A stretch of DNA of 64,000 bases from assembly GCA_017620615.1 (NCBI GenBank), contig JAGAUW010000014.1, positions 1 to 64,000 of the forward strand. The letters run 5' to 3'. The stretch is from Clostridia bacterium (GTDB lineage Bacteria > Bacillota > Clostridia > Monoglobales > Monoglobaceae). The translations under genes and the position numbers were made by a program. A model generated the notes under the pieces. That model did no database searches. It worked only from the letters and a program-made list of their open reading frames with translations, and had not been told where the DNA came from. This document shows, one piece after another, positions 54,670-64,000 of this stretch. The stretch's first letter is position 1, and every line of letters starts with the position of its first letter.

Positions 54670-55878
54670 TCAAAAATACTTGGCTGGGTGCCTTTTCCCA
54701 CGCCTTATTAAAAGACACGCACCAATTACCAAAATCAACGGAAAAACCGTAGCAAACAAAAGTCCTGTTCTCAACTCACCGCCAAACATTGATGCTACAA
54801 ACCCTACAATTGATGGTCCTGTTGTACATCCCAAATCTCCCGCAAGTGCCAACACCCCAAACATTGTTGCGCCACCCGCAGGATATACCTTTGCCGCAAG
54901 AGAAAGGGTGCCGGGCCACATTATTCCGACGGCAAAGCCGCAAAAGCCACACATCAAAAGTGCCATAATTTTAAATGGCAGTAATGCAGTCAGGACATAG
55001 CAAAGCACAGTAAGACATCCGCAAAGCATTATATATTTTATTAAATTTATTCTGTCTGCAATTTTTGCGTAAAAAATTCTTGACAAAGCCATCATCAAAG
55101 CAAATATACATGGTCCCAAAATATCCCCCATTGTTTTTGAAACACCTAAAGATGTTTCTGCAAAAGCCGATGCCCACTGACTCATTCCTATTTCAGATGC
55201 GCCGCTACAAGCCATTATCAAAAGAAAAATCAAAAAGCTTTTCCCCTTAAACAGCTGGAAGATTGGAGTTCTTTCCTCACTTGACACTATTTTGTTTATT
55301 GGAACAAATGAAAATAATATAGCATTCAATAAAGGTACAACCGCCCAGACAATAGCAATCAAATGCCAGTTTTCCTTGCCAAATACCACCAGCAATATAT
55401 TTGTCAAAATAACAACCGCCACCGAGCCAAACCCAAACATAGAATGAAGGAGGCTCATTGCCGCTGCTTTATTTTTGGACGGACATCCCTCCATAATGGG
55501 ACTTGTCATAACCTCAAGAAGCCCGCCCCCTGCAGAAAACAGTAAAGTAGCAAGAAAAATTGCCATATAAGTATTTTCTGCAACAGGCACCAGTGTTCCA
55601 AGCAATAAAAGGCCAATGCTTATGAGGATATGTGCAGCAACAACCACTCCTCGATAGCTCACCTTATCCACAAAGAAAAGTGCTGCAAAGTCCATTCCAA
55701 ACTGGACAATGAAATTTACCGCCACCAACAAGGTTATAAGCGTGAGGGGTATTAGGTACATTTGATTGAATGTTACAAATAAAAGTGGCAAAAAGCCACA
55801 GACAACAGCCTGGGTAAAGCCTGCTGCATAACAGGCTATTTTTGTATGCTCAAAGTTTAGTTTTTTACTCATTTTCAT
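54670..55878 (-). CDS. MFS transporter
   Basis: 402 residues with about 12 hydrophobic helices and short loops, ending in the basic tail RRGKRHPAKYF. Loop 2-3 (FFVDKVSYRGVVVAAH) and the equivalent second-half loop (FYAKIADRINLIKYIM) match MFS motif-A positions. Substrate unknown; the sequence resembles fucose/glucose-type permeases in its GGGLLEVMTSPIMEG helix. It ends just upstream of the OLE-like RNA promoter, but no terminator is evident there. Confidence 0.88.
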   Translation of the reverse strand: MKMSKKLNFEHTKIACYAAGFTQAVVCGFLPLLFVTFNQMYLIPLTLITLLVAVNFIVQFGMDFAALFFVDKVSYRGVVVAAHILISIGLLLLGTLVPVAENTYMAIFLATLLFSAGGGLLEVMTSPIMEGCPSKNKAAAMSLLHSMFGFGSVAVVILTNILLVVFGKENWHLIAIVWAVVPLLNAILFSFVPINKIVSSEERTPIFQLFKGKSFLIFLLIMACSGASEIGMSQWASAFAETSLGVSKTMGDILGPCIFALMMALSRIFYAKIADRINLIKYIMLCGCLTVLCYVLTALLPFKIMALLMCGFCGFAVGIMWPGTLSLAAKVYPAGGATMFGVLALAGDLGCTTGPSIVGFVASMFGGELRTGLLFATVFPLILVIGACLLIRRGKRHPAKYF

Positions 55879-55890
55879 TCACCATACATA

Positions 55891-55919
55891 TTTTCAGGGC
55901 GGTAAAACCGCCCTGAAAA
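55891..55919. repeat. Perfect palindrome between DUF1015 and MFS genes
   Basis: TTTTCAGGGCGG (55891-55902), TAAAA, CCGCCCTGAAAA (55908-55919). It is a strong hairpin, but after the 3' arm the minus strand reads TATG rather than a T-tract, so it is not a textbook terminator. Confidence 0.6.
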
Positions 55920-55925
55920 CAACTT

Positions 55926-57128
55926 TTATATAATTTTTTTAGCCTCAAGATAGAATCGTTTTTCGTTGGCCTCTCCCATCGAAAATGTCTTTCTTGGAAG
56001 TGCTCCATCAAGAATTACCGTTTCAAAGAGGTCGTTTTTCTCTGGACACGGAAGAATGAAACCCACCGCATCAGGTCTGTTCGAAAGCTCTCTCACCACG
56101 TCTTCGCCGTGGATATAGTCAAGGTTATATCTCATATCATCCAAAAACTTTTGGAGTGTTCCAACCGTCAGATTTGAAGACGGATTTTTTACGAAAACGC
56201 TTTCCGTCCTTTCACCAGATACCAGAACAATTTCCTGAGTTGTTGACGTCGGGCTGTCGCATGTCAGATAATAATTTTTCAAATCATTTTTTACCGTATC
56301 AAAGGTCTTGCCAAAAACCACCCTGTGAATGGGTTCAAATTCAAGAGCCTCGTCGTGAATGTTTTCAATTTCCACAAGACAAAATCTTGCAGGATTTACT
56401 TGTCTTTCTTCCTCAGAAAGCTTTGCTTTTAAGTTCTCCCAGCATGTCTTTGCTGTGGCAAGAGAGTGGTTTCCGTCTCCTACGGCAAAAACCAGATTGT
56501 CCTTTGCCGTCTTTGCAAACTTGTCGATTTTTGCAATCACACTGTCTGCCGCATCACCCAAAATATGCCATGCCGCAATATGTCCACCATTTCCCATCAA
56601 TTCAAAGTCATAAAGGGGCTTTGTTTTTTCTATTCCCCCAAAGATGTGGTCTGTTTCATCGTTAAGAAGAAGAATTGCATGAGGCAACTCAAGAGGAGCA
56701 TTTTCACGGATTTTCACTCTGGGAGGAATTCTTTCCAGGATTGTGCCCTCTGTTGCACGGATTGCACTTTTTGAGCCTTTTGAAAAGTCATACTCTTCCA
56801 AATCAATAGCACCCACAATGCCGCGTCTTATTTTGCCGCTGTTCATTGTTCTTTCTACATAAATAAGGCTGTCCTTAAGCGTTGCGAATATACCTTTTTC
56901 AAGATATTCGTGCATTTTGCTGTTTATTTTTTCAATTCTTCCCTCTCCCTCTGACAAAAAGGCTTCGGGATATACAATGTTGAGGGTTGATGGGCTGTCA
57001 CCTACAAATTTTGCCGCATCTTCCCAATACTCTGGTTGTGCAGTGTACTGGTCACAAGCCACAACACTCCATTTTTCCATATCAACACATTCGGGCAGAA
57101 GAATGTCTGCTTTATTAAAAATACTCAT
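55926..57128 (-). CDS. DUF1015 family protein
   Basis: 400 residues with the family hallmarks near the start (WSVVACDQYTAQPEYWEDA) and FAVGDGNHSLATAK in the middle, plus EYDFSKGSKSAIRATEGT and LPHAILLLND. Cytoplasmic; enzymatic role unestablished in my knowledge (some archaeal relatives are serine kinases). It starts 8 bp after metG on the same strand. Confidence 0.88.
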   Translation of the reverse strand: MSIFNKADILLPECVDMEKWSVVACDQYTAQPEYWEDAAKFVGDSPSTLNIVYPEAFLSEGEGRIEKINSKMHEYLEKGIFATLKDSLIYVERTMNSGKIRRGIVGAIDLEEYDFSKGSKSAIRATEGTILERIPPRVKIRENAPLELPHAILLLNDETDHIFGGIEKTKPLYDFELMGNGGHIAAWHILGDAADSVIAKIDKFAKTAKDNLVFAVGDGNHSLATAKTCWENLKAKLSEEERQVNPARFCLVEIENIHDEALEFEPIHRVVFGKTFDTVKNDLKNYYLTCDSPTSTTQEIVLVSGERTESVFVKNPSSNLTVGTLQKFLDDMRYNLDYIHGEDVVRELSNRPDAVGFILPCPEKNDLFETVILDGALPRKTFSMGEANEKRFYLEAKKII

Positions 57129-57136
57129 AGTTCCTC

Positions 57137-59065
57137 CTATACAATTTGAGCTCCGCTTTGGATGTCGCCAAGAGTGGTGGTGACCACCAAATTTCCGTCG
57201 TGTTCAGCACTTAAAATCATACCATTTGATTCAAGGCCCATCATCTTTCGTGGTGGGAAGTTAGCTATAAAGAGAACGTTCTTTCCAATCAAATCTTCAG
57301 GCTTATAATATTTTGCAATTCCCGACAAAATCTGTCTTGTTTCGCTACCCGTTTCAATGGTGAAACGAAGGAGCTTTGAAGACTTGGGAACAGCTTCACA
57401 CTCCAAAACCTTACCTACACGAATATCAAGGTCGAGGAATTTTTCAAAATCAACATCTTCCTTAAATGGCTCAATCTTAATTTGTGGCTTTTGATTCGCC
57501 TTGTTTTCTTCTCCGATTTCAGCCAATTTTTTCTCTGCATCAAGTCTTGCAAAAAGCATTGCAGCTTCACCAACTTTTTGTCCGCCTGCAGTCTTTCCAA
57601 AGCTTTCGAGTTCATCAAAGCTATACGCCTTTGCACCAAGTGCCTCTGTGAGCTTTTCGGCAGTTTCGGGCATAAAGGGTGCGAGAAGTGATGCAATCCA
57701 GCGAAGTGCCTCAACAAGATTATACATTACTGTTTTGAGTGTTCCTCTTTGTGCCTCGTCCTTTGCAAGTGCCCATGGCATAGTTTCGTCAATATATTTA
57801 TTTGCGCGGTTTGCAATGGACCACAGTGCATCAAGTGCATCTGCTGTTCGGAATTCTTCCATAAACCGAGCCACATCAGCCTTTGCCTGTTCAGCAGTCT
57901 TTCCAAGGTCAGCATCAAAATCTGTAACTGTTTCCTTTTCAGGAACAATTCCGTCAAAATATTTGTTCACCATAGCAACAGTTCTGTTGGCAAGATTGCC
58001 AAGAACGTTTGCAAGGTCTGTGTTGTATGAATTAACTATTTTTTCATAGGTAATTGTGCCGTCCTGAGCGTATGGCATTTCGTGAAGCAGATAATATCTT
58101 ATTGCATCACAGCCAAAGTGACGAACCAAATCATCAGCATAAATAACATTTCCCAAAGACTTGCTCATTTTATCCTCGCCGCTGAGAAGCCACGGATGAC
58201 CAAATACCTTCTTTGGAAGTGGTTCACCAAGTGCCATAAGGAATATAGGCCAATAAATTGTATGGAATCTCAAAATATCCTTGCCGATAATGTGAACATC
58301 AGCGGGCCAGTATTTTCCGTAAAGCTCGCCTTTTTCATCAGGAGTATATCCAAGAGCATTGATATAGTTTGTGAGAGCATCAAGCCACACATAAACGGTA
58401 TGCTTTTCATCAAAGCTTACCGGGATTCCCCAGCTGATGCTTGTTCTTGACACGCAAAGATCCTGAATGCCGGGTTTGATGAAGTTGTTTATCATTTCTC
58501 TTTTTCGGGATTCAGGCTGAATGAAATCAGGATTTTCCTCAATATGTTTTTCAAGAGCCTTTTGGTATTTGCTCATTTTGAAAAAGTATGCTTCTTCGTT
58601 TCCCTTGTGAACCTCACGTCCGCAGTCGGGGCATTTTCCATCCACAAGCTGTGTATCTGTCCAGAAAGATTCGCAAGGTGTACAATACCAACCGGTATAT
58701 GAATCCTTGTAAATATCACCCTGGTCATAAAGCTTTTTGAAAATCTTTTGCACGCTTGCCACGTGATAATCGTCTGTTGTTCTTATAAACTTGTCATATG
58801 ATGCGTTCATAAGGTCCCAAATAGTGCGGATTTCACCTGCTACACCGTCAACGTAAGTCTGGGGAGAAATGCCGTTTTCCTCTGCAAGCTGCTGAATTTT
58901 CTGACCATGTTCGTCTGTTCCCGTAAGGAAAAATACATCATAGCCCTGATATCTTTTGAATCTGGCAATAGCGTCCGAAAGTACTACCTCATAAGTGTTT
59001 CCTATATGTGGTTTTCTTGATGTATATGCAATAGCTGTTGTCAGATAGAATTTTTTCTTTTCCAT
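57137..59065 (-). CDS. metG: Methionyl-tRNA synthetase
   Basis: 642 residues, class I. HIGN at 20-23, zinc knuckle CTPCESFW and [21 protein letters not shown], helical anticodon domain and a C-terminal tRNA-binding/EMAP-like dimerisation domain (LDIRVGKVLECEAVPKSSKL). Follows ruvB and precedes DUF1015 in one operon. Confidence 0.97.
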   Translation of the reverse strand: MEKKKFYLTTAIAYTSRKPHIGNTYEVVLSDAIARFKRYQGYDVFFLTGTDEHGQKIQQLAEENGISPQTYVDGVAGEIRTIWDLMNASYDKFIRTTDDYHVASVQKIFKKLYDQGDIYKDSYTGWYCTPCESFWTDTQLVDGKCPDCGREVHKGNEEAYFFKMSKYQKALEKHIEENPDFIQPESRKREMINNFIKPGIQDLCVSRTSISWGIPVSFDEKHTVYVWLDALTNYINALGYTPDEKGELYGKYWPADVHIIGKDILRFHTIYWPIFLMALGEPLPKKVFGHPWLLSGEDKMSKSLGNVIYADDLVRHFGCDAIRYYLLHEMPYAQDGTITYEKIVNSYNTDLANVLGNLANRTVAMVNKYFDGIVPEKETVTDFDADLGKTAEQAKADVARFMEEFRTADALDALWSIANRANKYIDETMPWALAKDEAQRGTLKTVMYNLVEALRWIASLLAPFMPETAEKLTEALGAKAYSFDELESFGKTAGGQKVGEAAMLFARLDAEKKLAEIGEENKANQKPQIKIEPFKEDVDFEKFLDLDIRVGKVLECEAVPKSSKLLRFTIETGSETRQILSGIAKYYKPEDLIGKNVLFIANFPPRKMMGLESNGMILSAEHDGNLVVTTTLGDIQSGAQIV

Positions 59066-59085
59066 TTGTCTTTATCCTTTCAAAT

Positions 59086-60129
59086 TTAGTCAGAAATTTT
59101 TATATCAAATTCGTTTTCGCTTTTTCCAAATGTCATACCAAAATGCTCATAGGCAAGACGCGTAACCACTCTGCCCCTTGGCGTGCGGTTTATAAAACCA
59201 ATCTGCATAAGATACGGCTCATAAACATCCTCAATGGTTTCACTTTCTTCGCCCACTGTTGCAGCAATCGTGTCAAGACCCACAGGTCCGCCGTCATAGA
59301 ATTTTATGATAGCCTCAATCATCTTTTTATCCGTTGCATCAAGCCCAAGGTCGTCAACCTCCAGCTTTTTGAGAGCATAGTCTGCTATGCGGTCGGTTAT
59401 TGTCCCATCAGATTCAACCTGTGCAAAATCACGCACACGCTTTAAAAGCCTGTTTGCAATTCTTGGGGTACCCCTTGACCTCGATGCAATCTCTGCCGCT
59501 CCGCCGTTGGTGATTTCAATACCCAAAATCCCCGCAGAACGCTTTATGATCATTTCAAGCTCGTCATTTGTATACATCTCAAGGCGGCTGATAACACCAA
59601 ATCTGTCACGAAGGGGTGCTGTGAGCGCTCCCGCCTTGGTGGTTGCACCGATGAGGGTAAAATGCGGAAGTTCAAGACGTATAGACCTTGCCGAAGGGCC
59701 TTTGCCTATGATAATATCAAGTGCCCCGTCTTCCATAGCAGGATAGAGAATTTCTTCAACGCTGCGGTTGAGACGGTGAATTTCGTCAATGAACAAAATA
59801 TCGTTGTCCGAAAGGTTTGTAAGCAGTGCCGCAAGGTCGCCTTGTTTTTCAATAGCCGGACCTGATGTAATACGGATATTTACCCCCATCTCGTTGGCAA
59901 TTATCCCAGCCAAGGTGGTTTTCCCAAGCCCCGGGGGTCCATAAAGAAGAACGTGGTCAAGTGACTCATTTCTTTTTTTTGCTGCTTCCATAAAGACCTT
60001 AAGATTTTCCTTTGCCTTTTTTTGTCCCACATAGTCGTCAAGAAGCTTTGGTCTTAAGCTATATTCAATTTCATTGTCCCCGTCTATTGCTCCGGTGGAA
60101 ATAATCCTGTTTTCGTTTTCAAATTCCAT
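59086..60129 (-). CDS. ruvB: Holliday junction branch-migration ATPase RuvB
   Basis: 347 residues: AAA+ with Walker A GPPGLGKT (64-71), Walker [13 protein letters not shown], sensor [18 protein letters not shown] and a C-terminal winged helix ([20 protein letters not shown]). 6 bp after ruvA; moves four-way junctions with RuvA. Confidence 0.97.
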   Translation of the reverse strand: MEFENENRIISTGAIDGDNEIEYSLRPKLLDDYVGQKKAKENLKVFMEAAKKRNESLDHVLLYGPPGLGKTTLAGIIANEMGVNIRITSGPAIEKQGDLAALLTNLSDNDILFIDEIHRLNRSVEEILYPAMEDGALDIIIGKGPSARSIRLELPHFTLIGATTKAGALTAPLRDRFGVISRLEMYTNDELEMIIKRSAGILGIEITNGGAAEIASRSRGTPRIANRLLKRVRDFAQVESDGTITDRIADYALKKLEVDDLGLDATDKKMIEAIIKFYDGGPVGLDTIAATVGEESETIEDVYEPYLMQIGFINRTPRGRVVTRLAYEHFGMTFGKSENEFDIKISD

Positions 60130-60135
60130 AAGGTG

Positions 60136-60741
60136 TTAACCTTTCATAAGATTTTTAAGACCTATTTTCACAAGTTCTTCAACTGTTCCTTTTGCGCCAG
60201 AAAGCGCTGTCTTTGCCTGACTTTGTGAATAACCAAGGGCGATGAGCGCCGAAATCGCTTCGCTTTGCTCCGTTCCGCCGCCGTGGTAAACTTCGATTGC
60301 ATCATCGTTTGTAACATCACCCATATCAAAGTTCTTGAACTTGTCTTTAAGTTCAAGAACAATCCTCTCAGCACCCTTTGCACCAAGGCCAGGTGTGTTT
60401 TTTGCTATATATTTTGAATCGTTGGTTGCAACGCACAACGCAAACTTTGACGGAGAAATATTTGAGAGAAGTGCAATGGCAGTTTTTGCTCCCACACGGG
60501 ATACACCAATTATCATAATAAAAAGGTCAAGTTCTTCTTTTGTGGCAAAACCATATATATCAAAAACATCAGCCGATGCTTTGAAATTTGCATAAGTATA
60601 AAGCTTTGCAAAATCGCCTTCGCCCCCAAGGAGTTCCAGGGTCTTTGTGCTTGCATAGAGTCTGTATCCAATGCCACTCGCATCAATCACAACAAAGCTG
60701 TCACTTTTGTGCGCTATTTTGCCTGAGATATAATAAAACAT
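60136..60741 (-). CDS. ruvA: Holliday junction DNA-binding protein RuvA
   Basis: 201 residues: N-terminal OB fold (MFYYISGKIAHKSDSFVVID), helix-hairpin-helix regions GVSRVGAKTAIALLSNIS and NTPGLGAKGAERIVLELKDK, and a RuvB-binding C-terminal UBA-like domain (AISALIALGYSQSQAKTAL). Forms a tetramer on the four-way junction. First gene after its own promoter, with ruvB next. Confidence 0.96.
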   Translation of the reverse strand: MFYYISGKIAHKSDSFVVIDASGIGYRLYASTKTLELLGGEGDFAKLYTYANFKASADVFDIYGFATKEELDLFIMIIGVSRVGAKTAIALLSNISPSKFALCVATNDSKYIAKNTPGLGAKGAERIVLELKDKFKNFDMGDVTNDDAIEVYHGGGTEQSEAISALIALGYSQSQAKTALSGAKGTVEELVKIGLKNLMKG

Positions 60742-60777
60742 AGCCTTTCTGCCTTTCCCAAAATTTCCTATTTTATT

Positions 60778-60806
60778 AGTATACTACTTTTTAATTCAAA
60801 AAACAA
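60778..60806 (-). promoter_or_regulatory. Promoter for ruvA-ruvB-metG-DUF1015
   Basis: TTGTTT (60801-60806), 17-bp spacer, TATACT (60778-60783) on the minus strand, after ruvC. A modest -35; no LexA box was recognised nearby. Confidence 0.55.
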
Positions 60807-60837
60807 GTCCAAAATGTGAGTTTTTATGTATAAAATC

Positions 60838-61320
60838 TCACCACATAAGTCTTCCGCCGGTATGAGCGTGACAAACCGCAAGAGCAAGGGCGTCAGCAGT
60901 ATCATCAGGCTTTGGAACCTCGCTCAAATTTAGTATCGCCTTGGTCATCTGCTGAACCTGTTTTTTCTCTGCTCTGCCATAGCCAACCACCGCCTGTTTC
61001 ACCTGAAGCGGCGTATATTCAAAAACCGGAACTCCAAGGTTCTTTGCCGCCAGAACTAGGACACCCCTTGCCTGTGCCACATTTATTGCGGTTTTTTGGT
61101 TATTCTGGAAGAAAAGTTCCTCAATCGCCACAGCGTCTGGCTTTGTTCTCGTGATAAGGTCTACCGCCTCGTCATAAATTTTCTTCAGCCTGTCAAACAT
61201 ATCCTCCCCCGCCTTGGTGGTGATTGCGCCGTATTCCACAACCTTGAATTTGTTGCCCTCATAATCAATGCACCCAACACCAACAATGGCATAACCTGGG
61301 TCTATACCTATAATTCTCAT
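60838..61320 (-). CDS. ruvC: Holliday junction resolvase RuvC
   Basis: 160 residues from MRIIGIDPG; an in-frame GTG adds five residues but lies ahead of the AAAGGAAAG site. Catalytic acids: D7, E67 in AIEELFF, and D140/D143 in PDDTADALA. Upstream of ruvAB on the same strand; divergent from argG, with ARG-like palindromes in the shared region. Confidence 0.96.
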   Translation of the reverse strand: MRIIGIDPGYAIVGVGCIDYEGNKFKVVEYGAITTKAGEDMFDRLKKIYDEAVDLITRTKPDAVAIEELFFQNNQKTAINVAQARGVLVLAAKNLGVPVFEYTPLQVKQAVVGYGRAEKKQVQQMTKAILNLSEVPKPDDTADALALAVCHAHTGGRLMW

Positions 61321-61361
61321 AGTCTTTCCTTTCACATTTTATACATATTCCAGATACAAAA

Positions 61362-61375
61362 TGCATAAAAATTCA
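61362..61375. promoter_or_regulatory. ARG-box-like palindrome 1
   Basis: TGCATAAAAATTCA matches the ArgR core TGAATWWWWATTCA with one mismatch. Lies between ruvC and argG. Confidence 0.6.
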
Positions 61376-61381
61376 TTTTTT

Positions 61382-61395
61382 TGCATAAAAATGCA
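61382..61395. promoter_or_regulatory. ARG-box-like palindrome 2
   Basis: TGCATAAAAATGCA is a near-perfect dyad starting exactly 20 bp after the first box, two helical turns, as expected for an ArgR hexamer. It is centred about 60 bp upstream of the argG transcription start. Confidence 0.6.
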
Positions 61396-61413
61396 TAAAC
61401 TTCAAAAAAACTG

Positions 61414-61442
61414 TTGCAATTTTCTATATTTAGGATTATAAT
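61414..61442 (+). promoter_or_regulatory. Promoter for argG-argH
   Basis: TTGCAA (61414-61419), 17-bp spacer, TATAAT (61437-61442). The leader to argG is about 70 nt. Confidence 0.8.
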
Positions 61443-61518
61443 ACATATTGTAATATAAAAAACGAAATAAGGCAAGCATTTTTTGTGCTGTGCTTTTAAT
61501 TTTCAGGAGGTTTTTAAA

Positions 61519-62736
61519 ATGGCAAAAGATAAGGTTGTACTTGCCTATTCAGGCGGTCTTGACACATCAATCATCATCACATGGCTCAAGGAAAATTATG
61601 ACTATGACGTTGTATGCGTGTGCGGTGACGTTGGTCAGGGCAAAGAAACAGACGGGCTCGAAGAACGCGCTATCAAATCAGGTGCTATCAAATGTTACAT
61701 AGAAGATTTAAGAGACGAATATGTAAAAGACTACATCTTCCCCACTCTCAAATCAGGTGCAGCATACGAGGGCAAATATCTCCTCGGCACATCTCATGCA
61801 AGACCTATTATCGCAAAGAGACTTGTTGAAATTGCTCAGAAAGAAGGCGCTGTTGCTATCTGCCACGGTGCTACCGGAAAGGGCAACGACCAGGTACGTT
61901 TTGAGCTTGGCATCAAGGCTCTTGACCCATCACTCAAAATCATCGCTCCCTGGAGAATCTGGGACATCAAATCACGTGAGGACGCTGTTGATTATGCAAA
62001 CGCTCACGGAATTGAAATTCCCGTTACAAAGAAGGACCTTTACTCACGTGACCGCAACATCTGGCACATCAGCCATGAGGGTATGGACCTTGAAGACCCA
62101 TGGAACGAGCCACAGTATGACAGTCTTTTGAAACTTGGCGTATCACCGGAAAAAGCTCCTGACACACCTACTTATGTTGAAATCGGTTTTGAAGCAGGTG
62201 TTCCTGTTTCCGTTGACGGCGAGAAGCTTTCACCCGTTGCTTTGGTTGAAAAGCTCAACGCTCTTGGCGGAGCAAACGGCGTTGGTATCACTGACCTTGT
62301 TGAAGACCGTCTTGTTGGTATGAAATCACGTGGCGTTTATGAAACTCCCGGTGGTACAATTCTTTACACCGCAATTCAGGAGCTTGAATTTCTTTGTCTT
62401 GACCGTGACACTCAGGCATTCAAGAGAACAACTCAGACACAGTTCTCTCAGCTTGTTTATGACGGAAAGTGGTTCACACCTCTCCGCGAGGCTATGTCCG
62501 CTATGTATGATGAAATGGATAAGTTTGTTACCGGTACATTAAGACTCAAGCTCTACAAGGGCAACTGCACACCTGCCGGTGCGAAATCAAAATATTCACT
62601 TTACAACGAAGACATCGCATCATTCGGGGATAGCCGTGAGCTTTACAGCCACAAGGACAGCGAGGGCTTCATCAATCTCTTTGGCCTTCCTCTCAAGGTC
62701 CGTGCAATGATGAAGAAAAAGAACGGCGAACAGTAA
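61519..62736 (+). CDS. argG: Argininosuccinate synthase
   Basis: Condenses citrulline and aspartate with ATP in arginine synthesis. 405 residues from the ATG behind CAGGAGG; an earlier in-frame start would add twelve unconserved residues. PP-loop AYSGGLDTS (9-17), [15 protein letters not shown], and the substrate segment [16 protein letters not shown]. Third-position codon use is biased in the manner of a highly expressed gene. Operon with argH. Confidence 0.97.
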   Translation: MAKDKVVLAYSGGLDTSIIITWLKENYDYDVVCVCGDVGQGKETDGLEERAIKSGAIKCYIEDLRDEYVKDYIFPTLKSGAAYEGKYLLGTSHARPIIAKRLVEIAQKEGAVAICHGATGKGNDQVRFELGIKALDPSLKIIAPWRIWDIKSREDAVDYANAHGIEIPVTKKDLYSRDRNIWHISHEGMDLEDPWNEPQYDSLLKLGVSPEKAPDTPTYVEIGFEAGVPVSVDGEKLSPVALVEKLNALGGANGVGITDLVEDRLVGMKSRGVYETPGGTILYTAIQELEFLCLDRDTQAFKRTTQTQFSQLVYDGKWFTPLREAMSAMYDEMDKFVTGTLRLKLYKGNCTPAGAKSKYSLYNEDIASFGDSRELYSHKDSEGFINLFGLPLKVRAMMKKKNGEQ

Positions 62737-62744
62737 AAATCAAA

Positions 62745-62777
62745 CAGGGGTATCTCTCTGATACCCCTGAATTTTTG
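62745..62777 (+). terminator. Attenuator-like hairpin between argG and argH
   Basis: CAGGGGTATC (62745-62754), TCTCT loop, GATACCCCTG (62760-62769), then AATTTTTG. A partial terminator that should lower argH transcription relative to argG. Confidence 0.68.
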
Positions 62778-62795
62778 TATAGGAGACTTAATACT

Positions 62796-64000
62796 ATGAA
62801 ATTATGGGGCGGAAGATTTTCAAAATCAACAGACAAATCGGTTGACGATTTCAATTCTTCAATCCGCTTTGACTCACGTATGTATGCACAAGACATCCGT
62901 GGTAGTCAGGCACACGCAAAGATGCTTGGAAAACAAGGAATTATCCCTCAGGAAGATGCCGATTTGATTGTAAAAACTCTGGGCGAAATTCTTGCAGACA
63001 TTGAATCTGGCAAAGTTGAATTTACCATTGATGCAGAAGACATTCATATGAATATTGAAACAATCCTGATTTCGCGTATTGGTGATGTGGGAAAGAGACT
63101 CCACACCGGCAGGAGCAGAAACGACCAGGTGGCTCTTGACAATAAGCTCTATCTTCGCGATGAAGCCGAAATTCTCTCTTCCATGCTCACCGAGTTGCAA
63201 AAAACAATCCTCGCTTTAGCAGAAAATAACCTTGACACCATTATGCCGGGTTACACACATCTTCAAAAAGCCCAGCCCATCACCTTCAGCCATCACATCA
63301 TGGCATATTATGAAATGTTTTCACGTGACTTGTCAAGACTCGCTGACTGGAAAAAGCGTATGAACATTATGCCACTTGGTAGTGGTGCCCTGGCTGGAAC
63401 AACCTATCCCCTTGACCGCGACTTTGTGGCAAAAGAACTGGAATTTTCCGACATAACCAAGAACAGCATCGATGGCGTTTCTGACCGTGACTTTGTTTGT
63501 GAAATGGCTTTTGTTCTTTCCATGATAATGGTGCATCTCAGCCGTTTTTCTGAGGAAATCATTCTTTGGAGTTCAAATGAGTTTGGTTTCATCACCCTTG
63601 ACGATGCTTACAGCACCGGTTCAAACATAATGCCACAGAAAAAGAACCCCGACATTGCAGAGCTTGCAAGGGGCAAGTCAGGCAGAGTATTTGGAAGCCT
63701 TATGGGACTTCTCACTATGCTGAAAGGACTTCCCCTGGCATACAACAAGGATATGCAGGAAGACAAGGAGCAGATTTTTGATGCCCTTGACACAGTAAAA
63801 ATGTGTCTCCCTGTATTCTCAGGAATGCTCAAGACTATGACCATAAACAAATCCGCTATGGAAAAAGGAGCAAAGGGTGGCTTCACAAATGCAACAGACG
63901 TGGCTGACTATCTGGTAAAGAAAGGTCTTCCTTTCCGTGATGCCCATGCCGTTGTAGGAAAAATGGTTGCCTTTTGTCTTGACACAGACAAGTTCATTGA
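62796..64000 (+). CDS. argH: Argininosuccinate lyase (partial, runs off the right edge)
   Basis: Splits argininosuccinate to arginine and fumarate. The frame is open from the ATG behind AGGAGA to the window end, giving about 401 of some 460 expected residues. [14 protein letters not shown] start, DEDIH-equivalent [22 protein letters not shown], and the superfamily signature [12 protein letters not shown] are present. Second gene of the arg operon. Confidence 0.96.
   Translation, partial: MKLWGGRFSKSTDKSVDDFNSSIRFDSRMYAQDIRGSQAHAKMLGKQGIIPQEDADLIVKTLGEILADIESGKVEFTIDAEDIHMNIETILISRIGDVGKRLHTGRSRNDQVALDNKLYLRDEAEILSSMLTELQKTILALAENNLDTIMPGYTHLQKAQPITFSHHIMAYYEMFSRDLSRLADWKKRMNIMPLGSGALAGTTYPLDRDFVAKELEFSDITKNSIDGVSDRDFVCEMAFVLSMIMVHLSRFSEEIILWSSNEFGFITLDDAYSTGSNIMPQKKNPDIAELARGKSGRVFGSLMGLLTMLKGLPLAYNKDMQEDKEQIFDALDTVKMCLPVFSGMLKTMTINKSAMEKGAKGGFTNATDVADYLVKKGLPFRDAHAVVGKMVAFCLDTDKFI

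Overview
The window reads as chromosome of an anaerobic, endospore-forming, low-to-moderate G+C Firmicute of the class Clostridia. The evidence is a complete spoIIAA-spoIIAB-sigF operon, tandem LonB/LonA proteases, a pyruvate formate-lyase operon, reverse rubrerythrin beside PerR, strong purine-rich ribosome binding sites with frequent GTG/TTG starts, and many TTGACA-17-TATAAT promoters. I see no prophage, CRISPR array, complete insertion sequence, rRNA or tRNA gene. Most of the window is core genome in long co-directional operons, mostly on the minus strand.

Layout. 1-2.1 kb: cysK and a GMP synthetase ATP-pyrophosphatase gene that starts without a glutaminase domain, then a small XRE regulator facing a cysteine-rich mini-protein across a palindrome set inside a promoter. 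2.1-7.5 kb: ligA with a PF04071-type gene, a membrane-anchored PP2C-like protein lacking catalytic aspartates, and the sigF operon behind a SigmaH-like promoter. 7.5-20.6 kb: valS, tyrS, a DUF4340 protein, aspS, hisS, engB, lonA, lonB. 20.7-23.9 kb: pflB-pflA under a ZTP (pfl) riboswitch. 24-31.5 kb: RNase J, three small membrane or zinc-ribbon genes, a phenylalanine T-box with pheST, and a PepSY lipoprotein. 31.6-38.4 kb: an auxin-efflux-carrier pseudogene, reverse rubrerythrin/perR, efp and peptidase, endonuclease IV, yqeG, yqeY, rpsU, tepA. 38.4-45.8 kb: metA, a CpXC protein and a set of secreted envelope proteins (M23 peptidase, two polysaccharide deacetylases, a mosaic surface protein), then a dGTPase-like gene. 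45.8-54.6 kb: ABC-F, rseC-like, recN, nadK, tlyA, dxs, an oapA-like membrane protein, and a roughly 600-nt structured non-coding RNA. 54.7-64 kb: MFS transporter, DUF1015, metG, ruvBAC, and divergently argG-argH (argH cut by the window end).

The most notable element is at 53.99-54.61 kb. A 600-nt intergenic region has its own strong promoter and extensive complementarity, and lies directly upstream of a small membrane protein with a DxxxD motif in the order RNA-membrane protein-dxs-tlyA-nadK-recN. That is the published context of OLE (ornate, large, extremophilic) RNA and its partner OapA. Other regulatory layers read directly from sequence are the ZTP riboswitch, the Phe T-box, a PerR-box-like operator, two helically phased ARG-box-like sites, a SigmaH-like promoter and several intrinsic terminators, one of which overlaps the ribosome binding site of the next gene.
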